Source: CAYPAV01 sp964408805 (GTDB lineage Bacteria; Pseudomonadota; Alphaproteobacteria; UBA8366). Taken from it: a DNA stretch of 64,000 bases. The notes under the pieces were generated by a model. That model was not told the DNA's origin and ran no database searches. It was given only the letters and a program-made list of their open reading frames with translations. Below are positions 35,724-44,567 of this stretch, piece by piece. The translations under genes and the position numbers were made by a program. Each line of letters starts with the position of its first letter. Within the stretch, counting starts at the first letter, position 1. The stretch lies in NCBI GenBank assembly GCA_964408805.1, contig CAYPAV010000001.1, positions 496,001 to 560,000 on the forward strand. Direction: 5' to 3'.

Positions 35724-36287
35724 ATGACCAAGCAACCCCCAAATCCCACGAATGCGGTCGATCTCGCGGAATTGAACAGGATCGGCACGCAGGAAAACGA
35801 CGCGGGAGAACGCGAATTCGGGATTCGCATCGGCCGTGATGGAACTTGGTATTACCTGGGTTCGCCGATCGCTCGAAAACCGCTGGTTAAACTCTTCTCG
35901 ACCGTCCTGCGGTTGGATGAAAACGGTCAGTATTGGCTGGTGACGCCGGTGGAGCGCGGCCGCATCGAGGTCGATGATGCGCCATTCACCGCGGTCGAGG
36001 TGACATGGTCCGGGTCGGGGCCGGATACCGATTTGACCTTTCGAACCAATATCGACGAAGAAGTCGTGGCGGGCCCCGAGCATCCGATCCGGGTCGTCGA
36101 GGACCCTGAAACGGGCGAGCCGACACCCTATATATTGATTCGCGATAATCTGGAGGCCTTGATCCTGCGGCCGGTTTTCTATGAGTTGGTGGAGTTGGCG
36201 GAGGAACGGGCGGCCGCCGACGGCGTGGTTCTGGGTGTTTGGAGCCGCGGCGACTTTTTCCCGCTGGGTCGGCCGGATGAGGCGTGA
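35724..36287 (+). CDS. DUF1285 domain-containing protein
   Basis: A 187-residue cytoplasmic protein. The family signature is visible as IRIGRDGTWYYLGSPIARKPLVKLFSTVL near the start and WLVTPVERGRIEVDDAPF after it. The function of DUF1285 is unknown. Its stop codon is directly followed by the ATG of the NUDIX gene without a gap, so the two are probably translated together. It heads the plus-strand group DUF1285-NUDIX-membrane protein-cca, an order common in alphaproteobacteria. Confidence 0.9.
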   Translation: MTKQPPNPTNAVDLAELNRIGTQENDAGEREFGIRIGRDGTWYYLGSPIARKPLVKLFSTVLRLDENGQYWLVTPVERGRIEVDDAPFTAVEVTWSGSGPDTDLTFRTNIDEEVVAGPEHPIRVVEDPETGEPTPYILIRDNLEALILRPVFYELVELAEERAAADGVVLGVWSRGDFFPLGRPDEA

Positions 36288-36899
36288 ATGTTGAATCGAA
36301 GTCAGGTCATGGAACGTCTGAGCGCCCGCGAGGCGCGAATCCACGTCGAGGTGACGGGGCGGGGCGATCACGACCTCAACCCGGGGATCCGACCGCCGAC
36401 CGATCTGACGCCGGCGGCGGTCCTGGTGCCGATCGTCGATCGGCCGGAAGGTCTCTCGCTGTTGCTCACCCAGCGCACTGATCATCTGCGCGATCATCCC
36501 GGCCAAGTGAGTTTCCCGGGCGGCCGCGTCGAGCCCGAGGACGAGAGTTTGGAGGCCGCCGCCCTTCGCGAGACCGAGGAGGAAATCGGCCTGACGTCGA
36601 CGCATATCGAACTGGTGGGGCGGCTTGACGTCTATGTGACCCGGACCGGCTACGAGGTGACGCCCATCGTCGGCTTCGTCAATCCGCCCTTTCCCGTCGA
36701 TCCCGACCCCTTCGAGGTGGCCGAGGTATTCGAGGTGCCGCTCGCCTTTCTCGCCGATCCCGCGAACCATCAGCGCCATAGCCGGTTTCACAAGGGCGCC
36801 AAGCGTGAATTCTACGCGATGCCCTATAACGGGTTCTATATCTGGGGTGCCACCGCCGGAATGATCGTCAATCTTGCCGAACGGCTCGGCGCGTCATGA
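36288..36899 (+). CDS. NUDIX hydrolase, CoA pyrophosphatase type
   Basis: A 203-residue NUDIX hydrolase. The NUDIX box is complete (GGRVEPEDESLEAAALRETEEEIGL, with RETEEE at its core), and the preceding LLTQRTDHLRDHPGQVSFPGG is the UPF0035 signature of CoA-specific enzymes. It would cleave coenzyme A or its derivatives into 3',5'-ADP and phosphopantetheine. It follows DUF1285 with no spacer and overlaps the next gene by 4 bases (ATGA). Confidence 0.92.
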   Translation: MLNRSQVMERLSAREARIHVEVTGRGDHDLNPGIRPPTDLTPAAVLVPIVDRPEGLSLLLTQRTDHLRDHPGQVSFPGGRVEPEDESLEAAALRETEEEIGLTSTHIELVGRLDVYVTRTGYEVTPIVGFVNPPFPVDPDPFEVAEVFEVPLAFLADPANHQRHSRFHKGAKREFYAMPYNGFYIWGATAGMIVNLAERLGAS

Positions 36900-37180
36900 T
36901 CCGGAAACTGATCACGGTCGCCGTTCCCCTGCTGGCGCCGGTGGCGCTCTATCTGTTGTGGAGCTGGCAGCTGCGGCGGCGCGGCAAGGACGGCGAGGCG
37001 ATCGAGGATCCGTTTTCCTGGCATGAAGTCCCGTGGGTCTGGCTGGGGGCGATCGGCACGGCGCTGCTGGCGGCCACCCTGGTGATTTCCACCCTGGTTT
37101 GGCACGAGGGCGTCGGTGGCGATTACACGCCGCCGCGCTTCGAGGACGGCAAGCGCATTCCAGGTAGCCACAGCCGCTGA
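36896..37180 (+). CDS. Small inner-membrane protein (DUF6111-like)
   Basis: A 94-residue protein with two hydrophobic helices (about residues 6-22 and 48-68) joined by a basic, then acidic loop containing EDPFSWHEVPWVWLG, and a polar tail (YTPPRFEDGKRIPGSHSR). The size, position between a CoA-type NUDIX gene and cca, and motif resemble the uncharacterised DUF6111 family. It overlaps the NUDIX gene by 4 bases and precedes cca by 20. No function is known. Confidence 0.78.
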   Translation: MIRKLITVAVPLLAPVALYLLWSWQLRRRGKDGEAIEDPFSWHEVPWVWLGAIGTALLAATLVISTLVWHEGVGGDYTPPRFEDGKRIPGSHSR

Positions 37181-37200
37181 CACCAAGGGGCGTTGATCCG

Positions 37201-38421
37201 ATGACCGGCCCTTTCCCGCCGCAGCCTTGGATGACCGCGTCCGAAACGGTCCGCGTTCTCGACGCCCTGACGGCGGATGGGGCGGAGGCCCGATTCGTCG
37301 GTGGATGTGTCCGGGATGCGCTGGCCGGGCGCGCCGTCAAAGACATCGATATCGCGACCGACGCACCTCCGGAGACCGTTCTCGACCTTCTCTCGGCGGC
37401 CGGTATAAAGTCGGTGCCGACCGGTCTTGCCCACGGCACCGTGACGGCGGTCGTCGCGCACCGGCCCTTCGAGATCACCACGCTTCGCCGCGATATCGAA
37501 ACCGACGGCCGCCACGCGCAAGTGGCGTACGGGACCGACTGGCGGGCCGATGCGGAGCGGCGGGATTTCACCATGAACGCGATCACGCTGACGCGAGACG
37601 GCGTGTTGTACGACTTCCACGATGGCGTGGCCGATCTTCATGCCGGGCGCGTGCGCTTCGTCGGCGACGCCCGCCGGCGGATCGCCGAGGACGTGCTCCG
37701 GCTGCTCCGCTGGTTTCGCTTCTACGCCCATTTCGGGTCCCCGCCGCCCGATGCCGAGGCCCTCGACGCGTGCGGCGAGATGGCGGACCGGCTGGAAATA
37801 CTCTCGCGCGAGCGGGTCCGGCAGGAGGTTCTAAGCCTCTTGGCCGCGCCCGATCCCCTGCCGGCCCTGGAGTTGATGCGCGAGACCGAGGTGATGGACC
37901 ATATTCTGCCGGGTGTCGGCGATCTTACCCGCATCGGGGGGCTGGTGCGGATCACCGGTGGGGACGTGCCGGCCGATCCCATTCTCCGCCTCGCGACCCT
38001 TCTCGAAGCCGCCGCGGCCGACGAAATCGTGGCGCGGCTCCGTCTTTCCAATCGAGAGGCGGACCGCCTGCGTGCCGCCCTGGCGGATGCCGATAACGTT
38101 GCACCTGGTATCGACGCCAACGCGCTCGAAGCGGTGCTCTATCGCCAAGGCAAGGCCGGCGTTCGCGATCGGGCGTGGCTTGGTTGGGCCGGCGCGTCGG
38201 AAGAAGCGGGCTGGGCCGACTTGCTCCGGACGATCAAGGAATGGACCCGGCCAACCTTTCCGATCTCGGGTGCCGATCTCGACACCCTTGGTATTCCCGA
38301 GGGGCCTCGCGTCGGGAAACTGCTGGGGACGGTCGAGGATTGGTGGATCGAAGGCGGGTTTTCGGCGGATCGCGCCGCCTGCATCGACCGATTGCGCGCG
38401 GCGGCCGACCTCTCGGATTAA
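37201..38421 (+). CDS. cca: CCA-adding-type tRNA nucleotidyltransferase
   Basis: A 406-residue class II nucleotidyltransferase. The head domain has FVGGCVRDALAGRAVKDIDIAT (active-site Asp pair), the RRDFTMNAI motif and the later RIAEDVLRLLRWFRFYAHFG segment. These proteins add or repair the 3' CCA end of tRNAs. Some relatives act as poly(A) polymerases, but the short basic tail typical of those is absent. The start at 37201 follows AAGGGG at a longish spacing. It lies at the end of the DUF1285-NUDIX-membrane protein group. Confidence 0.92.
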   Translation: MTGPFPPQPWMTASETVRVLDALTADGAEARFVGGCVRDALAGRAVKDIDIATDAPPETVLDLLSAAGIKSVPTGLAHGTVTAVVAHRPFEITTLRRDIETDGRHAQVAYGTDWRADAERRDFTMNAITLTRDGVLYDFHDGVADLHAGRVRFVGDARRRIAEDVLRLLRWFRFYAHFGSPPPDAEALDACGEMADRLEILSRERVRQEVLSLLAAPDPLPALELMRETEVMDHILPGVGDLTRIGGLVRITGGDVPADPILRLATLLEAAAADEIVARLRLSNREADRLRAALADADNVAPGIDANALEAVLYRQGKAGVRDRAWLGWAGASEEAGWADLLRTIKEWTRPTFPISGADLDTLGIPEGPRVGKLLGTVEDWWIEGGFSADRAACIDRLRAAADLSD

Positions 38422-38439
38422 TGGAGTCGCGGTTCCGCG

Positions 38440-39420
38440 CTACTGTTGCTGCTGCTGCTGATGTTGAGCCGTCGGATCGATCGCCGGGGCGATATCGCGC
38501 GGCATCGGGCGGACGACCTTGAGAAAATCCTCATGCTCAACCGGGCCGTCCGCCAAGGCCACGGTCACGGCGACCGCGAGCTCGCTTTCGGCCGTTCCCT
38601 TGAAGGTACCCCGTGTCGGCGGCACGTCCGCATAGTCGCGGCCGATCGCCACCCGGATATGACGGCCGTCTGCGAGGACGTTGTTGGTCGGGTCGAAGCC
38701 GACCCAGCCGAGGGGCGGCAACCAGGCCTCGACCCAGGCGTGACTTGCGCTCGGATCCGACTGGTCGTGATCCTCGACGCGGTGATGGAGATAGCCCGAG
38801 ACATAACGCGCCGGAACGTCCCAACTCCGGAGCACCGCGATCATCACATGAGCGAAATCCTGGCAAACCCCCTTGCGCGTGCGGAGCGCGTCGGCGATCG
38901 GCGAATGAACGTGGGTATGGTCGCCGTCATAGGCGAACGCCCCGTGGATTGCCATGTTGAGCCGGCGAATGGCGCTAAGCGGGTCCCCTTCGGGCGTGAT
39001 GCCGCGTTCGGATATGAAATCGTCCAGGAACGGATGCGGGCGGGCAAAGGCGCTCGGGTGCAACATGTCCCAGAAGTCGCCACCCGAGATCGAGTCCGCG
39101 AGTGTCTTCCAAACTGCGGGATCGAGCGTCTCCGGCAAGTCTAGGCGTGGCACCACCTCGATCGCGGATTCGGTGACGATATTGAGTTCGTTGTGCTCCA
39201 TGGGCACATCGAAATGGTAGACCGCGTTGCCGAGAAAGTCGGTGTAGCCGAGGGGTTGCGCGTGCGGTTGCGTCTGGATTTTGAAGGTTCGGAGATATTG
39301 GTCGCCGTCGCTGCGCGGCTGCATGTAGAGCTGCATGATCGATTCCCGCACCGGCGAGGAGTAGCGATAGTGCGTGACGTGTCGGACCGAGAAATATTTG
39401 GTACCGGTGGTTTCCGGCAT
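38440..39420 (-). CDS. Transglutaminase-like protein with poly-Gln tail
   Basis: A 326-residue cytoplasmic protein. It has an N-terminal beta domain (residues 10-100, HVTHYRYSSPVRESIMQLYMQPR) and a transglutaminase/protease core with the catalytic triad C186 (GVCQDFAH), His in SHAWVEAW and Asp in GFDPTNN. It ends in six consecutive glutamines encoded by a CAG-type repeat. It is the last gene of the conserved ATP-grasp / alpha-E / transglutaminase set, which has been proposed to make and cleave a peptide-like product. Spacing to the alpha-E gene is 15 bases. Confidence 0.9.
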   Translation of the reverse strand: MPETTGTKYFSVRHVTHYRYSSPVRESIMQLYMQPRSDGDQYLRTFKIQTQPHAQPLGYTDFLGNAVYHFDVPMEHNELNIVTESAIEVVPRLDLPETLDPAVWKTLADSISGGDFWDMLHPSAFARPHPFLDDFISERGITPEGDPLSAIRRLNMAIHGAFAYDGDHTHVHSPIADALRTRKGVCQDFAHVMIAVLRSWDVPARYVSGYLHHRVEDHDQSDPSASHAWVEAWLPPLGWVGFDPTNNVLADGRHIRVAIGRDYADVPPTRGTFKGTAESELAVAVTVALADGPVEHEDFLKVVRPMPRDIAPAIDPTAQHQQQQQQ

Positions 39421-39435
39421 ATCGTTCCCTTTCCC

Positions 39436-40398
39436 CTACGCGCTCAAATGCGCGTCCACCCGATAGTCGATATAGGTCTCGTGGGCGGCGTAATGGATGG
39501 CGGCCAGTTGGTTCCGGGTTTCCGTTAAGAAGGCGGCGATGCCGTCGTTCCGTATATCGTCGATCAGCCCATAGTCCAGCGTTGCCCGCAGGCGGCCCGC
39601 GATGCGGTCGGCCTGTCCCGCCCCGCCGCCGCCTATGTCCCGCAGCACGGACTGCACCTGATCCACCGCGAAGCGGACCGAGCGCGGGAAGGCCGGATCG
39701 AAAATCAGGAATTCGGCGATTCGGTCGGCCTGGATATTGGCGGTGTGAACCTTGCAAAAGGCCTCGAAGGCCGAACACATCTTCAGGAGGTTGACCCAAT
39801 CGAAGTGTGTCGGCGCGGCGGCGAAGGGGGTGCCGTCCGGCGCCGTCGCGCCGAAATGGTAGCCGAGGAGGCGCTGCAACTGCTGGCCGCGTTCGATGAA
39901 TCGGCCGAGCTGGATGAAATACCATCCTTCGCCGTGACTCATCGTCGAATCGGTGACGCCCTGGAAATGGTGCAGCCCGGCGATGATCTCATCGTAGAGA
40001 CCGCGTCCGGATTCCTCTTCATCCCGTATGTCATGGCCGCTCTCTCGCAGTCGGAGGTATTGACCGTTTAAGACTTCCCACATTTCGGAGCTGATCTGTT
40101 CGCGCATCTGCCGCGCGTTCTCGCGCGCCGCGGTCAAGCAGCCGATGATCGAGCCGCCGACCTTGCCGTCAAAAGTAAGGGTCCGTGTCAGTTGGTCGGA
40201 ATCGATGGACTCTCCCACGAAGCCGTCGGGTGGCCCCTGGTACAAGCTGGCGGTGATACGGCGCCAGGCGTCGGCGGTGTCCTCTTCCAGCCGTTCGGCG
40301 GAGGCGTCGCGCATTACCTTCAAGAGGCGCGCCGTGTGTTCGGCCTGTTCCAGATGGCGGCTGGTCCAATAGAGTCCGTCGGCAACGCGGGAGAGCAT
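39436..40398 (-). CDS. Alpha-E domain-containing protein (DUF403)
   Basis: A 320-residue, mostly helical protein starting MLSRVADGLYWTSRHLEQAEHTARLL, the hallmark of the alpha-E (DUF403) family, with SHGEGWYFIQLGRFIERGQQ in the middle. Its biochemical role is unknown, but it almost always sits beside a circularly permuted ATP-grasp and a transglutaminase, as here. It starts 3 bases after the ATP-grasp stop, so translation is coupled. Confidence 0.93.
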   Translation of the reverse strand: MLSRVADGLYWTSRHLEQAEHTARLLKVMRDASAERLEEDTADAWRRITASLYQGPPDGFVGESIDSDQLTRTLTFDGKVGGSIIGCLTAARENARQMREQISSEMWEVLNGQYLRLRESGHDIRDEEESGRGLYDEIIAGLHHFQGVTDSTMSHGEGWYFIQLGRFIERGQQLQRLLGYHFGATAPDGTPFAAAPTHFDWVNLLKMCSAFEAFCKVHTANIQADRIAEFLIFDPAFPRSVRFAVDQVQSVLRDIGGGGAGQADRIAGRLRATLDYGLIDDIRNDGIAAFLTETRNQLAAIHYAAHETYIDYRVDAHLSA

Positions 40399-40401
40399 AT
40401 C

Positions 40402-41880
40402 TCAGTCCTCCACGATCCAGGTATCCTTCGAACCCCCGCCCTGCGAGGAATTGACCACCAGACTGCCGCGCCGAAGCGCCACCCGGGTGAGCCCGCCCGG
40501 AACCACGGTCGTTTCTGCGCCGTGTAGGATGAAGGGCCGGAGATCGACGTGTCGGGGCTCGAATTTCCCGTCGATCAGACAAGGGGCCCGCGACAGGGCA
40601 AGGGTCGGTTGGGCGATGTAGTTGTCCGGCGTCGCCCGTAGTTTTTTCGCGAATTCCTCGCGCTCGGTCCGGTCCGCATGCGGGCCGACAAGCATGCCGT
40701 AGCCGCCGGACTCGCCGACCGCCTTCACAACCAGCTTGTCGAGATTGTCGAGGGTGAATTCCAGCGCCTCCGGCTCGCGGCAGAGATGGGTCTCGACACT
40801 GTCCAGGATTGGTGTCTCGCCCAAATAGTATTCGATGATCCGCGGCACATAGGCATAGACCGCCTTGTCGTCGCCGACGCCGGTGCCGGGCGCATTGGCG
40901 ATCGCGACGTTGCCGGCGCGAAAGGCGTTCATCAACCCGGCCACGCCCAACACCGAATCGGGATTGAAGGCCACGGGGTCTAGGAAATCCGTGTCGACCC
41001 GGCGATAGATCACATCGACCCGCCGAAGGCCCCGGGTCGTCCGCATATAGACGATATTATTGTGCACCGTCAGGTCGCGCCCCTCGACCAGTTCGATCCC
41101 CATTTGGCGGGCCAGGAAGGCGTGTTCGAAATAGGCGGAATTGAAAATTCCCGGCGTTAGCAGGCCGATCACCGGGTCCCCGGCGGCTCCCGGCACCAGC
41201 GATTTCAGGGTCGACAGCAGTGCCTCGCCGTAGTGTTCGATCCGCCGCACCTTGTATTTTCGGAACAAGCGGGGGAAGGCGCGCCGCACCACTTCGCGAT
41301 TGGCCAGCATGTAGGAGACACCCGACGGGACCCGCAGATTGTCCTCCAGAACCACGAAGCGGCCGTCGTCGATGCGCACCAAATCGGTTCCGCAGATCGA
41401 GACATAGGCATCGCGCGGCACCTCGAGGCCGCGCATTTCGCGGCGGAAATGGCGGCTGCCGTATATCAGGTCGCGCGGAACGACCCCGTCCGCGAAGATG
41501 CGACCGTCGTTGTAAATGTCCTTGAGAAAATGATTCAGCGCCTGGATGCGTTGGTTCAGCCCTTTCTCGATTCGGGCCCAGTCGGTCGCCGGAATAATGC
41601 GCGGCAGACAGTCGATCGGAAATATCCGTTCGGTCGCCTCGGCTTCGCCATAGACCGTGAAAGTGATGCCTTGGTGGAGGAAGGCGTGCTCGCAGGAACG
41701 CTGGCGCTGGGTGAGTTCCTCGGGGCTGAGCTCCGTCAGACGGATGGCGAGAGCGGCGGAATGGTCGCGCGGACCGCCTTTCGCCGTGAACATCTCGTCA
41801 TAGGCCGCATCGAGGAAATAGGGATCGAAGCGCCTGTCCGCTTCCGCCAGCTCGACCCGTCCGGTTTCGCTGGAATTCAT
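40402..41880 (-). CDS. Circularly permuted ATP-grasp protein (DUF404/DUF407 type)
   Basis: A 492-residue protein of the circularly permuted ATP-grasp type 2 family. Visible hallmarks are FPIDCLPRIIPATDW, GSRHFRREMRGLEVP, VLEDNLRVPSGVSYMLANR, KAVGESGGYGMLVGP and the terminal NSSQGGGSKDTWIVED. ATP-grasp enzymes join carboxylates to amines. The family has been predicted to form peptide-like bonds together with alpha-E and transglutaminase partners, but the product is unknown. It begins 2 bases after the stop of the small secreted protein gene. Confidence 0.92.
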   Translation of the reverse strand: MNSSETGRVELAEADRRFDPYFLDAAYDEMFTAKGGPRDHSAALAIRLTELSPEELTQRQRSCEHAFLHQGITFTVYGEAEATERIFPIDCLPRIIPATDWARIEKGLNQRIQALNHFLKDIYNDGRIFADGVVPRDLIYGSRHFRREMRGLEVPRDAYVSICGTDLVRIDDGRFVVLEDNLRVPSGVSYMLANREVVRRAFPRLFRKYKVRRIEHYGEALLSTLKSLVPGAAGDPVIGLLTPGIFNSAYFEHAFLARQMGIELVEGRDLTVHNNIVYMRTTRGLRRVDVIYRRVDTDFLDPVAFNPDSVLGVAGLMNAFRAGNVAIANAPGTGVGDDKAVYAYVPRIIEYYLGETPILDSVETHLCREPEALEFTLDNLDKLVVKAVGESGGYGMLVGPHADRTEREEFAKKLRATPDNYIAQPTLALSRAPCLIDGKFEPRHVDLRPFILHGAETTVVPGGLTRVALRRGSLVVNSSQGGGSKDTWIVED

Positions 41881-41882
41881 CT

Positions 41883-42431
41883 CTAGTTTGCGAATTTGAT
41901 CAGCTTGCCGGTAACCACCCGAACCGGTTCGCCGTCGCGCACCCGCCGGAAGATGAAATCCATGCCGGAGGGTTTCAGCGTCCGTTCGTAGATCTGCATG
42001 TCGTAGCGCCCGGCATCGTCGATGGTCAGGATATAGATCAACAAGGTGCGCTTACTTATTCGCGCCCAGGAATAGCGCCCGCCCTGCAAGGGGTCGGCGA
42101 GATCCGTCGCCTTGTAGACGCCCGGAATGCCGGACGGCAGGAAGCTCGTCGACTGCGCCTTCTTGCGAACCTTTGGATTATTCGGATCGCCGCCTCTCCG
42201 TATGATCGTCGACCAGTCGACCCTAAAGCCGTCGCCGGCCGGCTGGATGCTGACGTCGAAATCGCGGACGGTGACGCCGAAATAGATGCTGTCGTTGTTC
42301 TCGGCGACGCCGCCGCCTTTGAAGGTGCCGAAGAAGGCGCCGAGCGAAAGATCCTGCGCGCTCGCGGATGTCGAGGCGCCGGCGATCAATAGGAGCACCA
42401 GGGTCATTCGGCGGAAGCGTGCCAGTGTCAT
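41883..42431 (-). CDS. Predicted periplasmic protein of unknown family
   Basis: A 182-residue protein with a clear signal peptide (basic MTLARFRR, hydrophobic LVLLLIAG, cleavage after ASA near residue 25). The mature part is rich in beta-prone segments and contains IYFGVTVRDFDVSIQPAGDGF and a repeated Arg-rich turn pattern (RRGG, RRVRDGEPVR). I do not recognise the family. It sits between hemF and the ATP-grasp gene, with 23 and 2 bases spacing, so it is likely in the same transcript. A link to the ATP-grasp system is possible but only by position. Confidence 0.72.
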   Translation of the reverse strand: MTLARFRRMTLVLLLIAGASTSASAQDLSLGAFFGTFKGGGVAENNDSIYFGVTVRDFDVSIQPAGDGFRVDWSTIIRRGGDPNNPKVRKKAQSTSFLPSGIPGVYKATDLADPLQGGRYSWARISKRTLLIYILTIDDAGRYDMQIYERTLKPSGMDFIFRRVRDGEPVRVVTGKLIKFAN

Positions 42432-42454
42432 GGGTCGAGCCTTTTCTGCAGGGG

Positions 42455-43300
42455 TTACGGCCAGCGTGCCTCGGGGGGCATCGACATCAGTATGGCCTCC
42501 GAATTGCCGCCCGTCATCAGGCCGAATTTCGTGCCGCGATCATAAAGGAGATTGAACTCGACATAGCGGCCGCGCCGCTCGAGCTGATGGTCGCGTTGAG
42601 CGTCGGTCCAGGGGTTGTCCATGTGCCGGCCGACGATCTCGGGATAGACCTTGAGAAAGGTCTCGCCGACATCGCGGGTGAAGGCGAAATCCGCCTCCCA
42701 GTCACCGCTCTCCAGATAGTCGTAGAAGATACCGCCGACGCCGCGCGGCTCGTCGCGATGCGGCAGAAAGAAATACTCGTCGCACCATTTCTTGTATTTT
42801 TCGTAGTAATCATCGCCGTGGCGATCGCAGGCGTCGCGGAAGGCGGCATGAAAGGTTTCGGTATCGGTCTCGTCGGGAACCATCGGCGTCAAATCGGCGC
42901 CGCCGCCGAACCAGGCCTTGGTGGTCTGGATGTGGCGGGTGTTCATGTGCACCGCCGGCACCAGAGGCGAGCGCATATGCGCGACCAGGGAGACGCCGCT
43001 CGCCCAAAAACGCGGGTCTTCATCGGCGCCCGGGATTTGCTTGCGGAATTCCTCGGAAAACTCGCCCTCGACGGTGGAGATGTTGACCCCGACTTTCTCG
43101 AAGACCCGGCCGCGCATGACCGACATGACGCCGCCGCCGCCGCCGTCCCGCGACCAGGCTTTCCGCTCGAAGCGCCCGGCGGCGACATCGGCGCCCGTGC
43201 CCGTCAACGCGTCCTCCAGCGCCTCGAAGCCCGCGCAGATTTGGTCGCGCAGCGATTCGAACCAGGCGGCGGCCTCGGATCGCTTGGCAACGAGGCTCAT
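42455..43300 (-). CDS. hemF: Oxygen-dependent coproporphyrinogen III oxidase HemF
   Basis: A 281-residue HemF, which converts coproporphyrinogen III to protoporphyrinogen IX with oxygen. Family blocks are all present: RDGGGGGVMSVMRGRVFEKVGVN, MNTRHIQTTKAWFGGGADLTP, KKWCDEYFFLPHRDEPRGVGGIFYD and RGRYVEFNLLYDRGTKFGL. The start overlaps the trmL stop by 4 bases, so the two are coupled. Length is normal for the family. Confidence 0.96.
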   Translation of the reverse strand: MSLVAKRSEAAAWFESLRDQICAGFEALEDALTGTGADVAAGRFERKAWSRDGGGGGVMSVMRGRVFEKVGVNISTVEGEFSEEFRKQIPGADEDPRFWASGVSLVAHMRSPLVPAVHMNTRHIQTTKAWFGGGADLTPMVPDETDTETFHAAFRDACDRHGDDYYEKYKKWCDEYFFLPHRDEPRGVGGIFYDYLESGDWEADFAFTRDVGETFLKVYPEIVGRHMDNPWTDAQRDHQLERRGRYVEFNLLYDRGTKFGLMTGGNSEAILMSMPPEARWP

Positions 43301-43752
43301 GCCGCCACCTCGCCGGGGAAGCCCCCGGTCTGGCGCAGCGCCTCGCCCAAAGCCATCGCCGCCGCCATCGCCACGTTCAGCGAGCGCTCCGATATCGGAA
43401 TACGGAGCCGCGCATCGGCGGCATCATGGACTGCCGGCGGGGTTCCGGCACTTTCTCGTCCCAGCATCAGGATGTCGTCCTCTTGATAGGTGAAGTCCGT
43501 GTAGTGGGTGGTTGCCGCCGTGGTCAAGAGGATCAGCCGTTCCCGCCGGATCTCGCGAAAGGCCGTCCAGGAATCATGGCGCGAGAGATCGACGCGCGCC
43601 AGATAGTCCATGCCGGCGCGCCGCATTCGCCGGTCGGACCAGACGAAGCCACAGGGTTCGATGATATCGACCGGCACCGCCAGGCACGCCGCGAGACGCA
43701 GGATGGTCCCGGTATTCTGCGGAATGTCCGGTTGGAACAGCGCGATTCGCAT
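43297..43752 (-). CDS. trmL: tRNA (cytidine(34)-2'-O)-methyltransferase TrmL
   Basis: A 151-residue SPOUT-class methyltransferase, the minimal form. It starts MRIALFQPDIPQNTGTILRL and has the knot motifs LMLGRESAGTP and IPISERSLNVAMAAAM. TrmL adds a 2'-O-methyl group to the wobble base of certain leucine tRNAs using S-adenosylmethionine. The frame extends 56 codons further upstream, but the ATG at 43752 gives the family's exact N-terminus and has GAAGAA upstream. It heads the minus-strand run with hemF and is divergent from petA, with 252 bases between starts. Confidence 0.93.
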   Translation of the reverse strand: MRIALFQPDIPQNTGTILRLAACLAVPVDIIEPCGFVWSDRRMRRAGMDYLARVDLSRHDSWTAFREIRRERLILLTTAATTHYTDFTYQEDDILMLGRESAGTPPAVHDAADARLRIPISERSLNVAMAAAMALGEALRQTGGFPGEVAA

Positions 43753-44004
43753 TTTTCTTCGTTCCGGCTCTGAAAGAAAGTGACTGGAAACTTTGCCACG
43801 TAACCGAATTTGCATTATACGAACCACGTACGGCCGGTCACGTGGAACTCGGAATTTGCCTTCGGATGGGGGCGGAAAGTTCGAGTTCCGGCCTTGTGTG
43901 CAATAGGGTGTTGCATGCATGTTCAGGGATCGGTTGATGCGGTAATATACGACGGCTTCGGATTGGAGCCGTCAAAACGTTGAACGTATGAGAGGTGGGG
44001 GGAC

Positions 44005-44556
44005 ATGGCGGAGACGTCCCAGGCGGCGGATGCCGAAGGGCATGAAGAATCGCGCCGAGATTTCTTGGTATTGGCGACGGGTGGGGTAGGCGCCGTCGGC
44101 GCGGCCGCGTTCGCATGGCCATTGATCCATCAGATGAATCCATCGGCCGATGTGCTTGCACTGGCGTCGACGGAGGTTGATCTCAGCAAGATCGAGGTCG
44201 GCCAGAGCATCACCGTCAAATGGCGCGGCAAGCCCGTTTTCGTGCGACGGCGGACGGCGAAGGAAATCGATGTCGCCCGCGCGGCCGCGGCCGACGATCT
44301 GAAGGATTTTCAGAAGGACACCGATCGCGTACAGAAGGACGAGTGGCTGATCCTGGTCGGTGTTTGCACCCATCTCGGTTGCGTGCCGCTTGGTCAGAAG
44401 TCGGGCGATCCCCGCGGTGAATTCGGCGGCTGGTTCTGCCCTTGCCACGGCTCGCACTACGACACCTCGGGTCGCATTCGCAAGGGGCCGGCCCCGCGCA
44501 ACCTCCCGGTGCCGCCCTATAAGTTCCTCACCGACAACACCATTCTCATCGGCTAG
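44005..44556 (+). CDS. petA: Ubiquinol-cytochrome c reductase iron-sulfur (Rieske) subunit
   Basis: A 183-residue Rieske protein of the bc1 complex. A twin-arginine signal anchor (SRRDF, R17-R18) with one membrane helix leads to the periplasmic domain. The 2Fe-2S ligands are C121 and H123 (CTHLGC box) and C145 and H148 (CPCHGS box), with the stabilising C126 and C147. ATG 44005 is preceded by GAGGTGGGGGG. It is the first gene of petABC and starts an operon that carries the respiratory complex III. Confidence 0.97.
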   Translation: MAETSQAADAEGHEESRRDFLVLATGGVGAVGAAAFAWPLIHQMNPSADVLALASTEVDLSKIEVGQSITVKWRGKPVFVRRRTAKEIDVARAAAADDLKDFQKDTDRVQKDEWLILVGVCTHLGCVPLGQKSGDPRGEFGGWFCPCHGSHYDTSGRIRKGPAPRNLPVPPYKFLTDNTILIG

Positions 44557-44567
44557 GGGGACGCGAG

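Noticed and set aside
38442..38466. CTG/CAG trinucleotide run, considered as a microsatellite or regulatory repeat
   Set aside because: It is in frame and encodes the poly-Gln end of the transglutaminase, so it is listed with that gene.
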